Shown piece after piece: positions 37,128 through 49,734 of a stretch of 64,000 nt of DNA (positions within the stretch are counted from its first letter, which is position 1; the number at the start of each line of letters is the position of its first letter). The notes beneath the pieces are model-generated. The model had not been told where the DNA came from and did not search any database. It saw only the letters and a list, made by a program, of their open reading frames with translations. A program made the position numbers and the translations under genes. The stretch is from Protea cynaroides (lineage: Eukaryota; Streptophyta; Magnoliopsida; Proteales; Proteaceae): assembly GCA_028583415.1 (NCBI GenBank), contig CM053267.1, positions 19,041,814 through 19,105,813 of the forward strand, written 5' to 3'.

Positions 37128-37425
37128 TGTTACGATATCGCTAGTACGATACCAGCAATATCTGATTCTTCTTGATTTCTTTCCTTATTTTTCTTAAAGA
37201 TTGTTTCCTAAAGTCTTTATTTTGTTTCCTTGTTTAGCTCTTCTATTTTTAGAGCTTTCTTGTAATAGTGATATTCTACCTCGATAAATAAAAGCTTGAG
37301 AAGAGAAGAGGGCACTCATTCGATTACAGCCTACTAAAGTAACCGAAATCTCTTCCTTTCCTCCTTTTTTCTTCTCTCAGTTTGTGGTTTGCAAGTTCTC
37401 GTTTCTTTCCTGTGTTATTGTTACA
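37128..37425 (+). mobile_element. Copia A 5' LTR, copy 3
   Basis: Complete 298 bp LTR, nearly identical to copy 2. Confidence 0.8.
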
Positions 37426-37793
37426 TGGTATCAGAGCATTAGATCCTTGGTCTTCATTCAAAACATTGTTTTGATAGGCCTTTGATTTTTCTGCTCCACC
37501 TATGTAACTGATTTTTTTTTACATACTATTACTACTGGTGATCGAGATTGTTTTTTACTGCTGCCGATTTTTTTTTTAAGAACACAACTTCTTATCGATT
37601 ACCCTACTGCTACCGAGATCAGGTTCAGATCTGTTCGTTCCACGAGACCCTTCTTTTGGTTTGTTGCTGCTGTCCAAGATCTCATCAAGATTCTTTTGTT
37701 TGTTGCTCCTGCTGCTACTGCTGAGCCCCACTATTACTACTACACATCTTCGGTTTGTGGTAATATCTCTCCTTCATACATATATGATGACTG
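37426..37793 (+). mobile_element. Copia A primer site and leader, copy 3
   Basis: TGGTATCAGAGC intact at 37426-37437. Confidence 0.8.
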
Positions 37794-39172
37794 ATTCTAA
37801 AAATACTGAGGTTCCTCCATTAGATTGAAAGGGGTTTCCAATTACCTTCTCTGGGCTCAGGCAATTAAAGCCTATGTTCATTTCAAAGACAAATTGGAAT
37901 TATTATAAGATGATCCTCCTGACTGTGATTCTAAAGAACTTGATGCTGTGAAACTCTATAATGCTTGGATGCGTGATAATTCCACTGTTCAAACCTGGCT
38001 GTGGAACAATATTGATTCATCTATTTTACCGATTGTTATGTTCCACAGCACTACTAAGGCTATTTGGTCAGACTTACAAGAGACATATGAGCAAGATAAA
38101 AATGTCTCTCGTATCTATGATCTCTATGATAGGATGTTTACTTACACTATTGGTGATAAATCATCGACTGAACATTATGGAAGTTTCAAAGGCATTATTG
38201 AAGAAATACAGTCTAAGTTTTATGTTGTAAAGTTCTTGACTGGTCTCTCACCAGATTATCAAGCCATAAATAGTCAGCTACTTGTAGGTGCCTTTATTCC
38301 TACCCTGAGTGAGACCTTTTTTTGTATTCAATGGTTGGTACCTCAGGGAGACTCACTTCCCAAGGACAACTCCGCATTATTTGTTGGCTGTGGGCAAGGC
38401 TCCTCCTCTATAAGCCATGGCTCTACTCAAGGCCGTTGACATAGCCCTCCTGGTCGAGGTATTGGTAGGACAACCTATGATAAATCTAACAGATATTGTA
38501 CTCACTGTCACAAGACCAATCACAATCTTGACACTTGTTGGAAGAAATGTGGTCATCTGGAATGGGTTGATACGCTAGTCAACTCCGCTAGAACTAAGGA
38601 TACCCCTACCCCTATACAGGCTCCTCCACCACCATCATCTCTACCATCCTCTGTTGATAATGAGGCATTACTGCGACAGGTTCAACAACTTGAGGCCACT
38701 AGTCCATCGTCCACTGCCACGCTGGCTCATACAGGTGGCTGGCTCATACAGGTACATCTGCTTTATTTTCTACAGCATCTCCTACTCCTTTGATCCTTGA
38801 TTTTGGAGCTACTTGCCACATGACTGGTAAGTCATCTGCTTTTTCCTCCATTGCTGAAACCACCAAACCAGTAACAATTTATCTTGCTGATGGTTCCTCT
38901 ACCATTGCCTCACAACATGGGTAGGCGTCCCTTAACCCATCCTTGTCATTGTCTTCTGTGCTCCAAGTCCCTAAATTACCTCTTAATCTTATGTCTATTA
39001 GCCAACTTACCAAATCACTTAACTATTCTGCTACCTTTTTCCCTCCTTATTGCACTTTTCAAAATCTCAGGACCTAGGCGACGATTAGTGGCAAACGTGA
39101 GCATGCTGGCTTGTACTACTTGGAGCAGACTGAACCATTCACTACCGCTGCTACTACATCCACTACCACCCC
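37794..39172 (+). pseudogene. Copia A gag-protease pseudogene, copy 3
   Basis: Gag is broken near 37907 (a Tyr codon has become a stop after KLELL) and is then open over 37948-38439, with a second stop (GR to stop at 38437-38439) before the zinc knuckle, which otherwise survives in sequence near 38507-38548. Protease and pre-integrase remnants follow up to the element B border. Confidence 0.85.
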
Positions 39173-40389
39173 TGATGCAAGCCAAGAGATCCGTTGGTAG
39201 GAATTTATTGTAGGGTTTAAGCTTAATTTGAGAAATCTTTGTAATCCTTTTTTTTTGGCAAGTTTAATTAGATTTGTTAGGATTTTAATATATATTTATC
39301 GAGTTTTAGTTATAATAGGAAGTGTTTATGTTTTTAGGTAATTTAATTTTTAAATTGTTTTCATTTATTTGTTTAGGTTATCTTGTGGGGTCCAATTATT
39401 AGTGATGTAAGCCTATTTATAGGCAAATTTCATTATCAATTGAATATGATGAATAAAATGAAGAATTGAAAAAGTTGTTTTGGTATGGCCAGAGCAGAAT
39501 TTGCTCTCTCCCTCTCTCGGCTGGTTCCCTTTCCCCACTGCTATGGAAGACATTCCCTTCCCTACCAGTCTGTCGGCAGGTCCTCCCCTGCCAGTCTGCC
39601 GGCAAGCTGTCTCTTCTTCTCTTAGACCCTCCTTCCTTCCTCCTTTCCTACTGATCCTCTTTCTTATTTCTTAACCTTATTACTCTGCTCTATTTCTGCA
39701 ACCGTTTTGAGAGTAGATAAACTTGATAGATCTTCTCTTACAATAATCCATTAAGTTTGAAATTCAGGGTTTTAGTTCACCTCTCTTGGGCGATTCAAGC
39801 TTTGGATTTTCAACCCCAACCGATTATCCTTCTATGAGTTACGAACCGACTTCAGGTATGCACATAAGCTTTACTTCCAGGGGTTGATTTCAAAGTTTTT
39901 GGTTCCACGAATCTTCCTTGTTCTTAGGTTTAATCAGTTGGATTTCAAAGGGATAAGGGTCACGATTCTCTGTCCAGAATTTCAAATTGATTGGGTTTGA
40001 ATTGAGTGAGTTCTCCTTTGTAGATCGAACCTTTTTTTTTTCTACCTCCTATACAATCGTGAGGAAGAAAACTTCTTCCCCAACGTGATACTCCTTTTCC
40101 TTCTTATTTTATTATTTACACTGTTTGTTATTAATTGACTTTCCCATAATACTTCTAGACTTGCATATAATTCAGTTTTATCCCATCCTTTATATTTGCT
40201 TCCAAGTCTACCCTTGTTGCTTAATTCCAATTCCTATCATACCTTAAGGGCTTCTTTGTTTCGTCAAGAATTATTATAAATTCTGGTTATTTACAAATCT
40301 ACCATTACTTCTATCTTTGAGCGAGTATATTATTTGGAGTGGCCTATTAGTGGACCCAATAGGGTTTTCTCGACCAGGGGTCCGCATCA
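39173..40389 (+). mobile_element. Element B LTR, left arm, copy 3
   Basis: TGATGC to GCATCA, 1217 bp, short (CT)n run as in copy 2. Primer remnant TAGCATCAGAGC at 40392-40403, also as in copy 2. Confidence 0.8.
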
Positions 40390-40804
40390 TTTAGCATCAG
40401 AGCAAAACCTGGCAGCTTATATGATGAATCTCAACATTTTGTTTGATATCCGTCGACAAATACAAAGCCTTAGAGAGATATTGGAATATTGGACGATCAT
40501 CAACGTACACCAAGTGCCACATTCCATCTTGACGAGTTGCCAAAGAAAGACATTCCTCCATAACATGAAGAAGTTACAAATTCGAGGACAATTTTTTTTT
40601 AAGCGGGCTAGACTTGATGCAGGCCGGGATCCATTGGATAGGAATCTTTTTTAGGGTTTAAGCTTAATTTGAGAAATCTTTGTAGTCCTTTTTATTTTGG
40701 CAAATCTAATTGGATTTGTTAGGGTTTTAATATTTATTTATTGAGTTTTAGTTATAATAGGAAGTGTCTACGTTTTTAGGTAGTTTCTTTTTCTTTTCTT
40801 TTTT
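40390..40804 (+). mobile_element. Element B interior and start of second LTR, copy 3
   Basis: Second LTR starts at 40615 and joins POT1 at about 40805. Confidence 0.7.
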
Positions 40805-42049
40805 TTAGTTCCAAAGACTTATATTTTTTTCTTCCTAATACATCACTTTAATCCTGACAAAAATATTTTTATACAACATTTTATCCAGTGAGGATTTCTT
40901 GAAGCATTTTCATTATCCTAACCATATTCATTTTCAGTTATAGCAATTAATTTGTTCCTCTTGCAAGTTAGTATATCAACAGATGGTTTACCACCAAAAT
41001 ATTTGTCCTCTTCCTTAGCATACAGATTAGCATGTATCGTTACAGTTAGGTCTTCTATGGTAATCAGATCCTACTATAAAAGGATATTAATAGCTCAAGC
41101 AAGACACACTACCATAAATTAATAAACAATCATTATAATCCCTTTCACGCTAAACTACAATTTTATCATTATTTGACAAAGATCGGATCTTAGAAATAGG
41201 CAGCATAATACCACACCACACCGTTGAGCATGCACGAAAACTTATGTTACGAAATCTTACTCATTGGCACCAACCCTGGAAATATTGGCCAAGTCTAGGA
41301 TTATCCGAAGGCCTACTGACTCTTAAGACTACCCACAGAAGGGAATGTGCAAAATCCCTTGGAAATGGCAATGGATCCTGATGAAAATAAAGTGGACTTG
41401 CTGCTTCAAAATCTTGTTTTGAGTCAAAAGTTAATGTTGGAGCATCAGTTCCATCCCATACAAAAAGAATCAATTTATCCTGAGAAACTTTAGAAACAAG
41501 CAGAATCTTGCATACCAAATCACGATATTCACCTTCCTTTATATCTTTCAATATAATCAAGTACTCAATTCCTCCTCCTCCATCAATTTCGAAGTGGAAC
41601 GACCACGCTCTTGCACGACGCACGTGTAAATCATCTTGATTCTTTAGGCACAATGTTGAGGAAGTATGATAAGGATTTAAGTCCATATTAGATTTTCCTT
41701 CAAAAAGAACAAAAGAATAATATTGTTTGTTGAAGACCACACTTGCAGTCCCCTCGTACGGTCTCATCATAATATTGTACAAAAGAATGATATCTCCACA
41801 GTGCTTGACTTAAAGTAAATCCCTAAATTTCTTAGTAAAAATAGATACTAAGATTTCATCGTTGTTATGCCATTGGTTTACTATTCTCATTATTCAAACA
41901 TAATCCATTCCCTTGCACTTTCCTGGAATGCCGAGTTCAATCATAATGCCTATCACATCCACTTTCAACTTTGGATTCTTGATAGTAACTGCATCACTCA
42001 GTGTCTTGCGAGAAGTCAGGAAATCAAGATAAAAGCAAGAAGTCGGATC
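40805..42049 (-). pseudogene. POT1 retropseudogene, left inverted copy, copy 3
   Basis: OB2 part open over 41261-41782 (173 codons), the longest uninterrupted POT1 frame on the left side. An extra glycine codon (GGGG) and a 3-bp loss near 41328 extend the frame into SRPSDNPRLGQYFQGW. OB1 and C-terminal parts are in other frames. Confidence 0.85.
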
Positions 42050-42202
42050 CTTTTTTAATCATCCTGATACTTTAGGCAGAATGTTAAAGAAGTATGATAA
42101 GGATCTAAGTCCATAATAGATTTTCCTTCAAAAAGAGCAAAAGAAGAATATTGTTTGTTGAAGGTTACACTTGCAGTCACACAAAGTCTAAAAAGGATGA
42201 AC
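42050..42202 (-). pseudogene. Inverted-repeat spacer with third POT1 fragment, copy 3
   Basis: 153 bp as in the other copies. Confidence 0.75.
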
Positions 42203-43454
42203 GATCCGACCTCCCGCTTCTATCTAAATTCCCCGACTTCTCTTAAGCCACTGAGTGATGCAATTACCATTAAGAATCCAAAGTTAAAAGTGGATGTAAT
42301 AGGCATTATTGTTGAACTCGGCATTCCAAGAAAGAGCAAGGGAACGGATTATATTCAAATAATGAGAATAGTAGACCAATGGCATTACAACGATGAAATC
42401 TTAGTATCTATTTTACTAAGAAATTTGAGGATTTACCTCAAGTCAAGCACTGTGGAAATATCATTCTTCTGTACAATATTATGATGAGACCGTACGAGGG
42501 GACTGCAAGTGTGGCCTTCAACAAACAATATTCTTCTTTTGCTCTTTTTGAAGAAAAATCTAATATGGACTTAAATCCTTATCATGCTTCCTCAACATTC
42601 TACCTAAAGAATCAAGATGATTTATACATGCGTCGTGCAAGAGCATGGTCGTTTCACTTCGAACATGATGGATGAGGAACTAAGTACTTGATTACATTGA
42701 AAGATATAAAGGAAGATGAATATCGTGACTTAGTATGCAAGATTCTGCTTGTTTCTCAAGTTTCTCAGGATGAATGGATTCTCTTTGTGTGGGATGAAAC
42801 TGATGCTCCAACATTAACTTTTGACTTAGAGCAAGATTCTGAAGCAGCAAGTCCACTTCCTACTCATCAAGATCCGTTCCCATTTCCAAGGGAGGCAGTT
42901 TGCACATTCACTTCTGTGGGCACCATCTTAAGAGTCAGTGGGCCTTCGGATAATCTTAGACTTGACCAATATTTACAGGGTTGGAGCCAATGAGTGAGAT
43001 TCCATAACATAAGTTTTCCTGCATGCTCAAGGTGTGGCGTAGTATCATGCTGCCTACTTCTAAGATCCGATCTTAGTCAAATAATGATACATTTGTAGTT
43101 CTACGTGAAAAAGATTATAATAATCGATTATCAAATTATGGTAGTTGTCTTGCTTGAGCTATCAATATCCTTTTACAATAGGATCTGATTTACCGTAGCA
43201 GACTTAACTGCAAAGATACATGTTAGTTAATCTGTATGCTAAGGAAGGGGACAAATATTTTGGAGGTAAACCATCTGTAGATATACAAACTAGTAAGAGG
43301 AAAAAATTAATTGCTATAATTGAAAATGAATATGGTTAGGATAATGAAAATGCTCCAAGAAATCCTCCTTGGATAGAATGTTGTATAAAATCTTTTTGTC
43401 AGGATTAAAGTAATGTATGGGGAAGAAAAAAAATATAAGATGTTTGGAACTAAA
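42203..43454 (+). pseudogene. POT1 retropseudogene, right inverted copy, copy 3
   Basis: OB1, OB2 and C-terminal pieces as in copy 1. Keeps DSEAASPLP, which copy 2 lost, and EEKS without the copy 1 stop. The frameshift near 42410 and the stop after FEHDG are shared by all copies. Confidence 0.88.
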
Positions 43455-43472
43455 AAAAAAAAAAAAAAAAAA

Positions 43473-43870
43473 GGAAACTACTTAAAAACGTAGACACTTC
43501 CTATTATAACTAAAACTCAATAAATAAATATTAAAACCCTAACAAATCTAATTAAACTTGCCAAAATAAAAAGGATTACAAAAATTTTCTCAAATTAAAC
43601 ATAATCCTTAAAAAAGATTCCTATCCAACGGATCCCTGCCTACACCAATTCTCGCCGCTTAAAAAAAATCGTCCTCAAATGTGTAACTTCTTGATGTCCG
43701 GGAGGAATGTCTTTCTTTGGCAACGTGTCAAGATGGAATGTGTCACTGGTTGTGCACTGATGATCGTCCAATATTCTAGTATCTCTCTAAGGCTTTGCAC
43801 TTGTCGACAGATATCAAACAAAATGTTGAGATCCATCATATAAGCTGCCAAGTTTCGCTCTGATATCAAA
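43473..43870 (-). mobile_element. Element B partial LTR, interior and primer remnant, right arm, copy 3
   Basis: Partial LTR 43473-43647; primer complement GCTCTGATATCA at 43857-43868. Confidence 0.7.
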
Positions 43871-44754
43871 TGATGTGGACCCAGGTCAAGAAAAACCTAT
43901 TGGGTTCACTGATAAGCCACTCCAAATAATATACACCCTCAAAGATAGAAGCAATAGCAGATTTGTAAATAACCAGAATTTATAATAATCCTTGACGAAA
44001 CAAACAAGCCCTTAAGGTATGATAGGAATTGGAATTAAACAACAAGGGTAGACTTGGAAGCAAATATAAAGGATGGGATAAAACTGAATTATATGCAAGT
44101 CTAGAGGTATTATGGGAAAGTCAATTAATAGCAAACAGTGTAAATAATAAAATAAGAAGGAAAAGGAGTATCATGTTGGGGAAGAAGTTTTCTTCCTCAC
44201 GATTGTATAGACAGAAAAAAAAAAAAAAACAAGTTCGATCCACAGAGAACTCATTCAATTCAAACCCAATCAACTTGAAATTCTAGACAGAGAATAGTAA
44301 CCCTTATCCCTTTGAAACCCAATAGATTAAACCTGAGGACAAGGAAGATTAGTAGAACAAGAAACTCTAAAATCAACCCCTAGTGGTAAAGCTAATGTAC
44401 AGACCTGAAGCCGGTTCATAACTCACAGAAGGGTAATCGGTCAGGGCTGATAATCCCAGGCTTAAATTGCCTCAGAGAGGTAAACTAATACCCTGAATTT
44501 CAGACTTAATGGATTATTACAAGAGAAGATCTATCAAGTTTATCTAGTCACAAAACAGTTGCAGAAACAGAGTAGAGTAATAAGGTTAAGAAATAAGAAA
44601 GAGGATCAGTAGGAAAGGCGGAGAGAAGGAGGGTTTGAGAGAAGGAGAGAAATCAAAGGGGGAGGGAAGAGAAAGCCTGCCGATAAACTGGCAGGAGAGG
44701 GAATGTCTTCCACAACAGTGGAGAAGGGGAACCAGCTGTGGGAGAGAGACAGCC

Positions 44755-44797
<43 letters not shown>

Positions 44798-44881
44798 GAG
44801 CAAATTCTGCTCTGCCCGTAGGCACCCAAACAACTTTTTCAATTCTTCATTTTATTCATCATATTCAATTGATAATGAGAT
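43871..44881 (-). mobile_element. Element B truncated LTR, right arm, copy 3
   Basis: Same truncation point as the other copies. Confidence 0.75.
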
Positions 44882-45639
44882 AGATGGCTATCAAGCAATC
44901 ACTATACTGAAAGGACACTGCCTTGTGATGTCAACAGAAGCAAATAGGATAGATATTAAAAGAGTCAGGCCAAAGAGAGGACTCAAAAATCAATAGACAA
45001 AAAACAACATAGATAATATGCAGGCAGAAGCAGCAGAATTCGATGGCTATCCATTCAAAAGCAGATTAACAGTCATTGATATAAGACCTTACCAAAGTTG
45101 AACAGAAACTGAACGCAGGAACAGCAGCCGATTGAAACAACCTTTAAAATCCATAAATCTGAGTTTAACAGATTGAAGAACAATAAACCAGAACCAAATC
45201 AGTAACAGAGACACAATAAATCACACAGATAACCAGAATCAGAACTATAAACAAATCTGATTTTGACTTAGGGAATATAACCAGGGAAATTCAGATAATC
45301 AGATCTGGGATATTCAGCAAATCAGTAAAATAGTCAAGCAGCCATTAATGGAGAATAACAGCAGCATTACCAAGGAAAACAGATTTCAGATCTGCGATAA
45401 GCAGCAGATCAGTAAACCAGTCAAGCAATCATTAATGGAGGACATGAACATATTCAGATCTGAAACTAACAGAAGTAGCAAACAAGAAATTCAGAACTGA
45501 AACTGCAGAGAAGGCTTACCAGAACTTGCAGAGAATAGAAAACAACAGCCGAAGCAGCAGAGGCAGCACTGCTGATACACTAGAATGAGAACCTTAAACG
45601 ACTCTCAAAATGGCAAACTAGGTAATTGCTCTGATACCA
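44882..45639 (-). mobile_element. Copia C leader and primer site, copy 3
   Basis: Primer complement at 45628-45639. Confidence 0.75.
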
Positions 45640-45980
45640 TGTAAAAAAGTGAAGAAAGAGATGAAAGAATGGAGAAGAAGAAGAATAGGATAGAGAGAAA
45701 CTGTGAATGTCTCTCCTACTGCTGATCTCATTAAAAAGAACAAGAAAGATAATAATGTTCTTCTAGTTACACTAGGAAACATAAAACCAATCTAACTCTT
45801 AAGACTAGGAAAAAAACAAACATAAGCCTAAAAAATAGAATTAGAGAACAACTGAAATAATAAACTAATGTAACTACTGATCTGTAAACTGTACATAGAA
45901 CCGACAAAGTGTAGATAACACCAATGACACGGCAGATAGGAGCACTTCTGTGTGTGGCTATCGACGCTATATCTTCAACA
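45640..45980 (-). mobile_element. Copia C LTR, copy 3
   Basis: 341 bp, as in the other copies. Confidence 0.8.
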
Positions 45981-46413
45981 GTACCCTTGTTGCACCAAAA
46001 CCCAGATGGTTTGGTCCTGGTTCTTCGCAGCCTGAGTTTGTAGGTTGGGTTGAACAGATACAACCAGTCAACTGCATCTGCATCAAGGTCCCTAAGTCTG
46101 TTCATCACTCAACTTCTTCAATACATCAGTAGATTAAAAGACCATCCCTCAAAATCAATGCTATCATGCATAATTATATCTTTTTCCCTGAAAGAGTTGC
46201 AATTATAAAAACGAATTCTATTTAGGTTCCCAAAGTAAATGTTCTAGTTGAAATGCCATCGTAGTGTAGATGCACTCTTCCATTTAAATGCTGAGCTAAC
46301 AGAAAAGATCAGTCACAATCAAAATACTAATTACCAAAACTGAACAAATGTATACCAGATTTGAAGGGCATTGTATGGAGCATTAAAACAGGATACAAAG
46401 GGGTTGAAGTAAC
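45981..46413 (-). other. Flank between LTR C and kinase exon, copy 3
   Basis: The unassigned minus frame (VDWLYLFNPTYKLRLRRTRT) is open as in copy 2. Confidence 0.35.
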
Positions 46414-46570
46414 CGGCAAATATCACGCAGCATCTTCAGTCTCCTTCGCCAGCTGAGTTTCTTTTTCTGGCCACTCATATGGATCAAATGATACAAGGAC
46501 CCCCACTCCATGTATTCAGTAACCATTGACAAATGAGGAGGCTTTGTGCATACCCCAAGAAATAAAATAA
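46414..46570 (-). pseudogene. Raf-like kinase exon, copy 3 (only exon left)
   Basis: The 157-nt exon FLGVCTKPPHLSMVTEYMEW to RRLKMLRDICR. Its residues are the most family-like of the three copies. The array breaks before the microexon would appear, so all upstream exons are missing. Confidence 0.85.
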
Positions 46571-46739
46571 CTGCAAAAATAGCATTAATTGTTTCATGAG
46601 CACAGAAATAAGCATCTATATAAATAATACTTGTACGAAAAATTTTGTCAGTCTTGAATATCAAACATGTGAAACTATAAACAAAAATAGAATTTTAGGT
46701 GATTTTGTCGGAAATCAATAAGCCAACAAATAGATAAAA

Positions 46740-46790
46740 CAGTATCCAATCTGAAAAACAAAAAAAAAAACAAAAAAAAAAAAAACAAAA
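46740..46790. other. Right breakpoint of the tandem array, in an A-rich tract
   Basis: Copy 3 follows copy 2 through TCCAATCTGAAAAA and diverges in an A-rich run of about 35 bp; unit sequence does not resume afterwards. The corresponding A tract in copies 1 and 2 (9584-9603; 28136-28149) is length-variable. Confidence 0.75.
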
Positions 46791-47129
46791 TATCATAAAT
46801 AATTACTTAATTACAAAACAAATATTTGTCCATTCTGTCAAGATAAAATGAATGTTTACTGTAAAAAGTTGAATCCCAACTACAAAAGGGAGGTTCGTTA
46901 TTAAACCCAGAATTGAAATGAGTCCTAAAGTGAAGTCTGATACAAAACAGTAACCTAATAATGAATATACAAAACATTTACAGCAAAACCATGGTGTGAG
47001 GACATGGGAAAAAATAATCTTTAATTTTTATTTGGATTTATCCTCATTTTTAAAATTGAGTTTTCATGTAGTCAAAGTTGTCTACCCTCTTTACACTCAA
47101 ATTGGGATCTGGAAAGTTCTCACCTTCAG

Positions 47130-47345
47130 ATCCCATCCACTCATGCCAGTGGAGGGTAAGAACACTGGAGTCGCCACCTAGATAAGGTCTAGGACCTATA
47201 AATGATGTCCCTCAATGGAGGAACACTAATGACTCGCGCAAATGGAACGGCTATCTTGTCTCACCAAAGGCAGGTGAGTGTCAAATTACGAGTTGGGAAG
47301 GTGTTAGGCACCCAACTCGCCCGGTTGAATCGGTCTCCCTAAATC
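47130..47345 (-). repeat. Terminal module shared with 61845-62030
   Basis: On minus: GGAGACCGATTCAACCGGGC, GGGTGCCTAACACCTTCCC, then GGTCCTAGACC and AGGTGGCGACTCC. The same order is found on plus at 61849-62015. Confidence 0.65.
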
Positions 47346-47559
47346 CTATCCTTTCCTACAGTTAATGAATGCTTGGGACTATCTAAATACATTACAAGAT
47401 AGAAGGGAGAATCCTAAGTTAATTTCTAATTCTTTGCTAACTAGGCATGGCATAAGCTGAAATTAAACAGATTAAATAAGAAAATAATTACGAAATGAAT
47501 CAAAGAATTAAAAGAATAGCTTAATCATACATCAAAAGAAAGGAAAAATGATATATAAC

Positions 47560-47945
47560 ATATGACCGAGGTTTGGGAAAATCCCAGGCCGCCTATGTAT
47601 CCCTGTGCGGCGGGAATCAGGCCAAACGTAGTTCGGGCAGGTATGTATGTACAAAATGTGTGCAAGAGAAGAGGGACGCTTCCAAAATGTTGGAACGCAT
47701 CCCAAGCGATGGATGCTCCCATAATCATGGAACACATCCAATGGTGAGAGATGTCCCCACAATAGTGGGACCCATCTCAGTGTTGAGGTACTCCCTATCA
47801 CAAGGAAGTCCCCTCGGCGAGGTAATCCCATAGTATATGGAACTTACCTCAATTTGACCGAGCGTGGAGCGACCAAACTCCCCCACAGCCTACGTATCCC
47901 TCGAGACCTTTGTCTCTCCAGAATCAGGTCAAGCGTAGTTCTCAT
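47560..47945 (-). repeat. Two GATACGTAGGC-type modules
   Basis: Two related segments (47560-47645 and 47855-47945) on minus each have a CTGATTC element followed by GGGATACRTAGGC and a CGxTCGGTCA end. Related segments occur on plus at 61345-61430 and 61705-61795. Confidence 0.55.
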
Positions 47946-48419
47946 GGATTGACGAGTCATGGACACGCGTGGCAACACTCAGGAAAGGCCAAATGCCTCA
48001 GCTCCCCACACACGGGGGTACACTAAATCTCACTCACATCCCACATTCGGGATGCCCAGGTGGACCATCCGCCGGACCACCCATCTTATGCATACATCTA
48101 CCCAATCGCATATTTTTCATTAATAATTTTGTACAACGATTATCCCCATAGCACTCAAGGATTCAATCCTAGGGCATGTGCGGGCCTCAACCTAAGTGGG
48201 CCCGCATTGGTCGGCACAGAATCCTAGATTCCATGAGAGGTTGGACTCGTTGGAGTCCCCTAAATATCATATTGCGGGATTAGTTATTCTAACATACATC
48301 TATTACAATGAAGCACTAGAATGGGATACATCTTTAGGGGTTAGGGAACCCTATACTAACTCATACCTTACACGGCAAAGGTGGGTGCTCACTTAGCACA
48401 TCCCCCCTCTAACAATTTA

Positions 48420-49700
48420 TAACGAAGTGAAAGGTGACAGACAATCAGATATGTACATGAAATCACAATGAAACATATAGATCAACTAAATAAAAATAAG
48501 GAGAATACCCGATTGGTCCTCGGTAATCTTTACATCCTTACTCTAAGCCCAACTTCTTACCACCAAGGATACTCGTCCAAACAAATGGCAGAAAACGGAG
48601 GGGGGGAGCAAATATAATCATGCCACAAATAATATGAACAAATGGGAAAAATAAAACAAAGGGCTGACCAGCCCACTTATGGTGAGCAAATGAAAGGTAC
48701 GTAGGTAATGGGTTGATTAAACCCAGCCACACACAAAAAGGTTGATCAGCCCATGTGCATGACAATTAAAATAAATGATGGGCTGATTTTAAACAAATGA
48801 TCATAATGGGCAGAGCTAATACAAAATGAAATAATGGGCTAAACACAATAAAACCAATGGGCTTAACTTACACATGATAAAACAATGGGCTGATCCTAGA
48901 ACAAAATGATGAAACCAAATACACATGTGATCAGTTCGATTGAATTGGTTTTAGGCGAATTACAATCGGAATTGACCCACTTAAGCATGCGAGCGATCCA
49001 AATGAGATGGGGATTGGTACACTCCAAGTGGGATTGATCCAATCAAAATGGGATTGGCCCAATCAAGATGGAATTGGTCCCATTATCAATGGAACAATCT
49101 ATTAAACATGGAGACCAAATAAGAAAGGAAATGACCAACTAAAATGAGATTGGTCCAAAATAGGGTCTGGACTAAGTATTGGATTTGGTCTAACCAAAGG
49201 AAAAAATTAAGACACGACAAACTATACATGGGATGGATCAATGGACATGGAATTAGCTTAATTAAAGATGGGCCATATTGATATGCATCAAGTTAATAAG
49301 GCATGGGAAAGTTCAGCCACAAAGGTAACAAATAGGATGATGGAAATTATTGAAAGTAGTAAAAGAATGAATAAATAAAAATCATATATATTCCCTATAC
49401 GAACAAAGAATGATGAAGCTTTCCACAACTCAAATAAACAAAACAACCTCCAGAAAAAGGGAAAAATACAGACATCATTCAAACCTCAATTCGACACATG
49501 AATTCCATACATATTCAAATCTAACCCTAGTAATGTATTAAAGACAAACAATGTAGTTCATAGATTTCAAGACAATTGAAACAAAAGATAAATAAATAAA
49601 TAAACAAATTAATTTAATCAAGAAACATACCTGAAAGTAAAGAACAGCTGGGGATCTCTTGATGTTGTCGATGATGAGAAGCTGCAGAGTACGTCAGTGA
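48420..49700. repeat. Short repeats inside family T, minus copy
   Basis: ATGGGCTGAT-like motifs recur between about 48660 and 48900, and ~20 bp units of AATGGGATTGGYCCAATCAA recur between about 49008 and 49085. No gene supported. Confidence 0.5.
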
Positions 49701-49734
49701 CAAATTAAGAAATCAAAAAAACCCTCGGCAACCT

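Larger units (their letters stand above)
39428..44881. repeat. Large inverted repeat centred on POT1, copy 3
   Basis: Arms 39428-42049 and 42203-44881. The left arm has the short copy 2-like CT run; the right arm has a long copy 1-like GA run. Confidence 0.9.
1..46757. repeat. Tandem array of an ~18.6 kb unit, about 2.5 copies
   Basis: The sequence starting AATATCTGATTC at 1 recurs at 18567 and 37157, giving unit lengths of 18566 and 18590 bp. Order and orientation of every sub-feature are the same in each copy. Copies differ by scattered SNPs, microsatellite lengths and small indels, so they are not one sequence pasted three times. Copy 3 stops at about 46757. The left edge of the array is outside the window. 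A real segmental duplication is the simplest reading; false duplication during assembly cannot be excluded from sequence alone. Confidence 0.95.
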
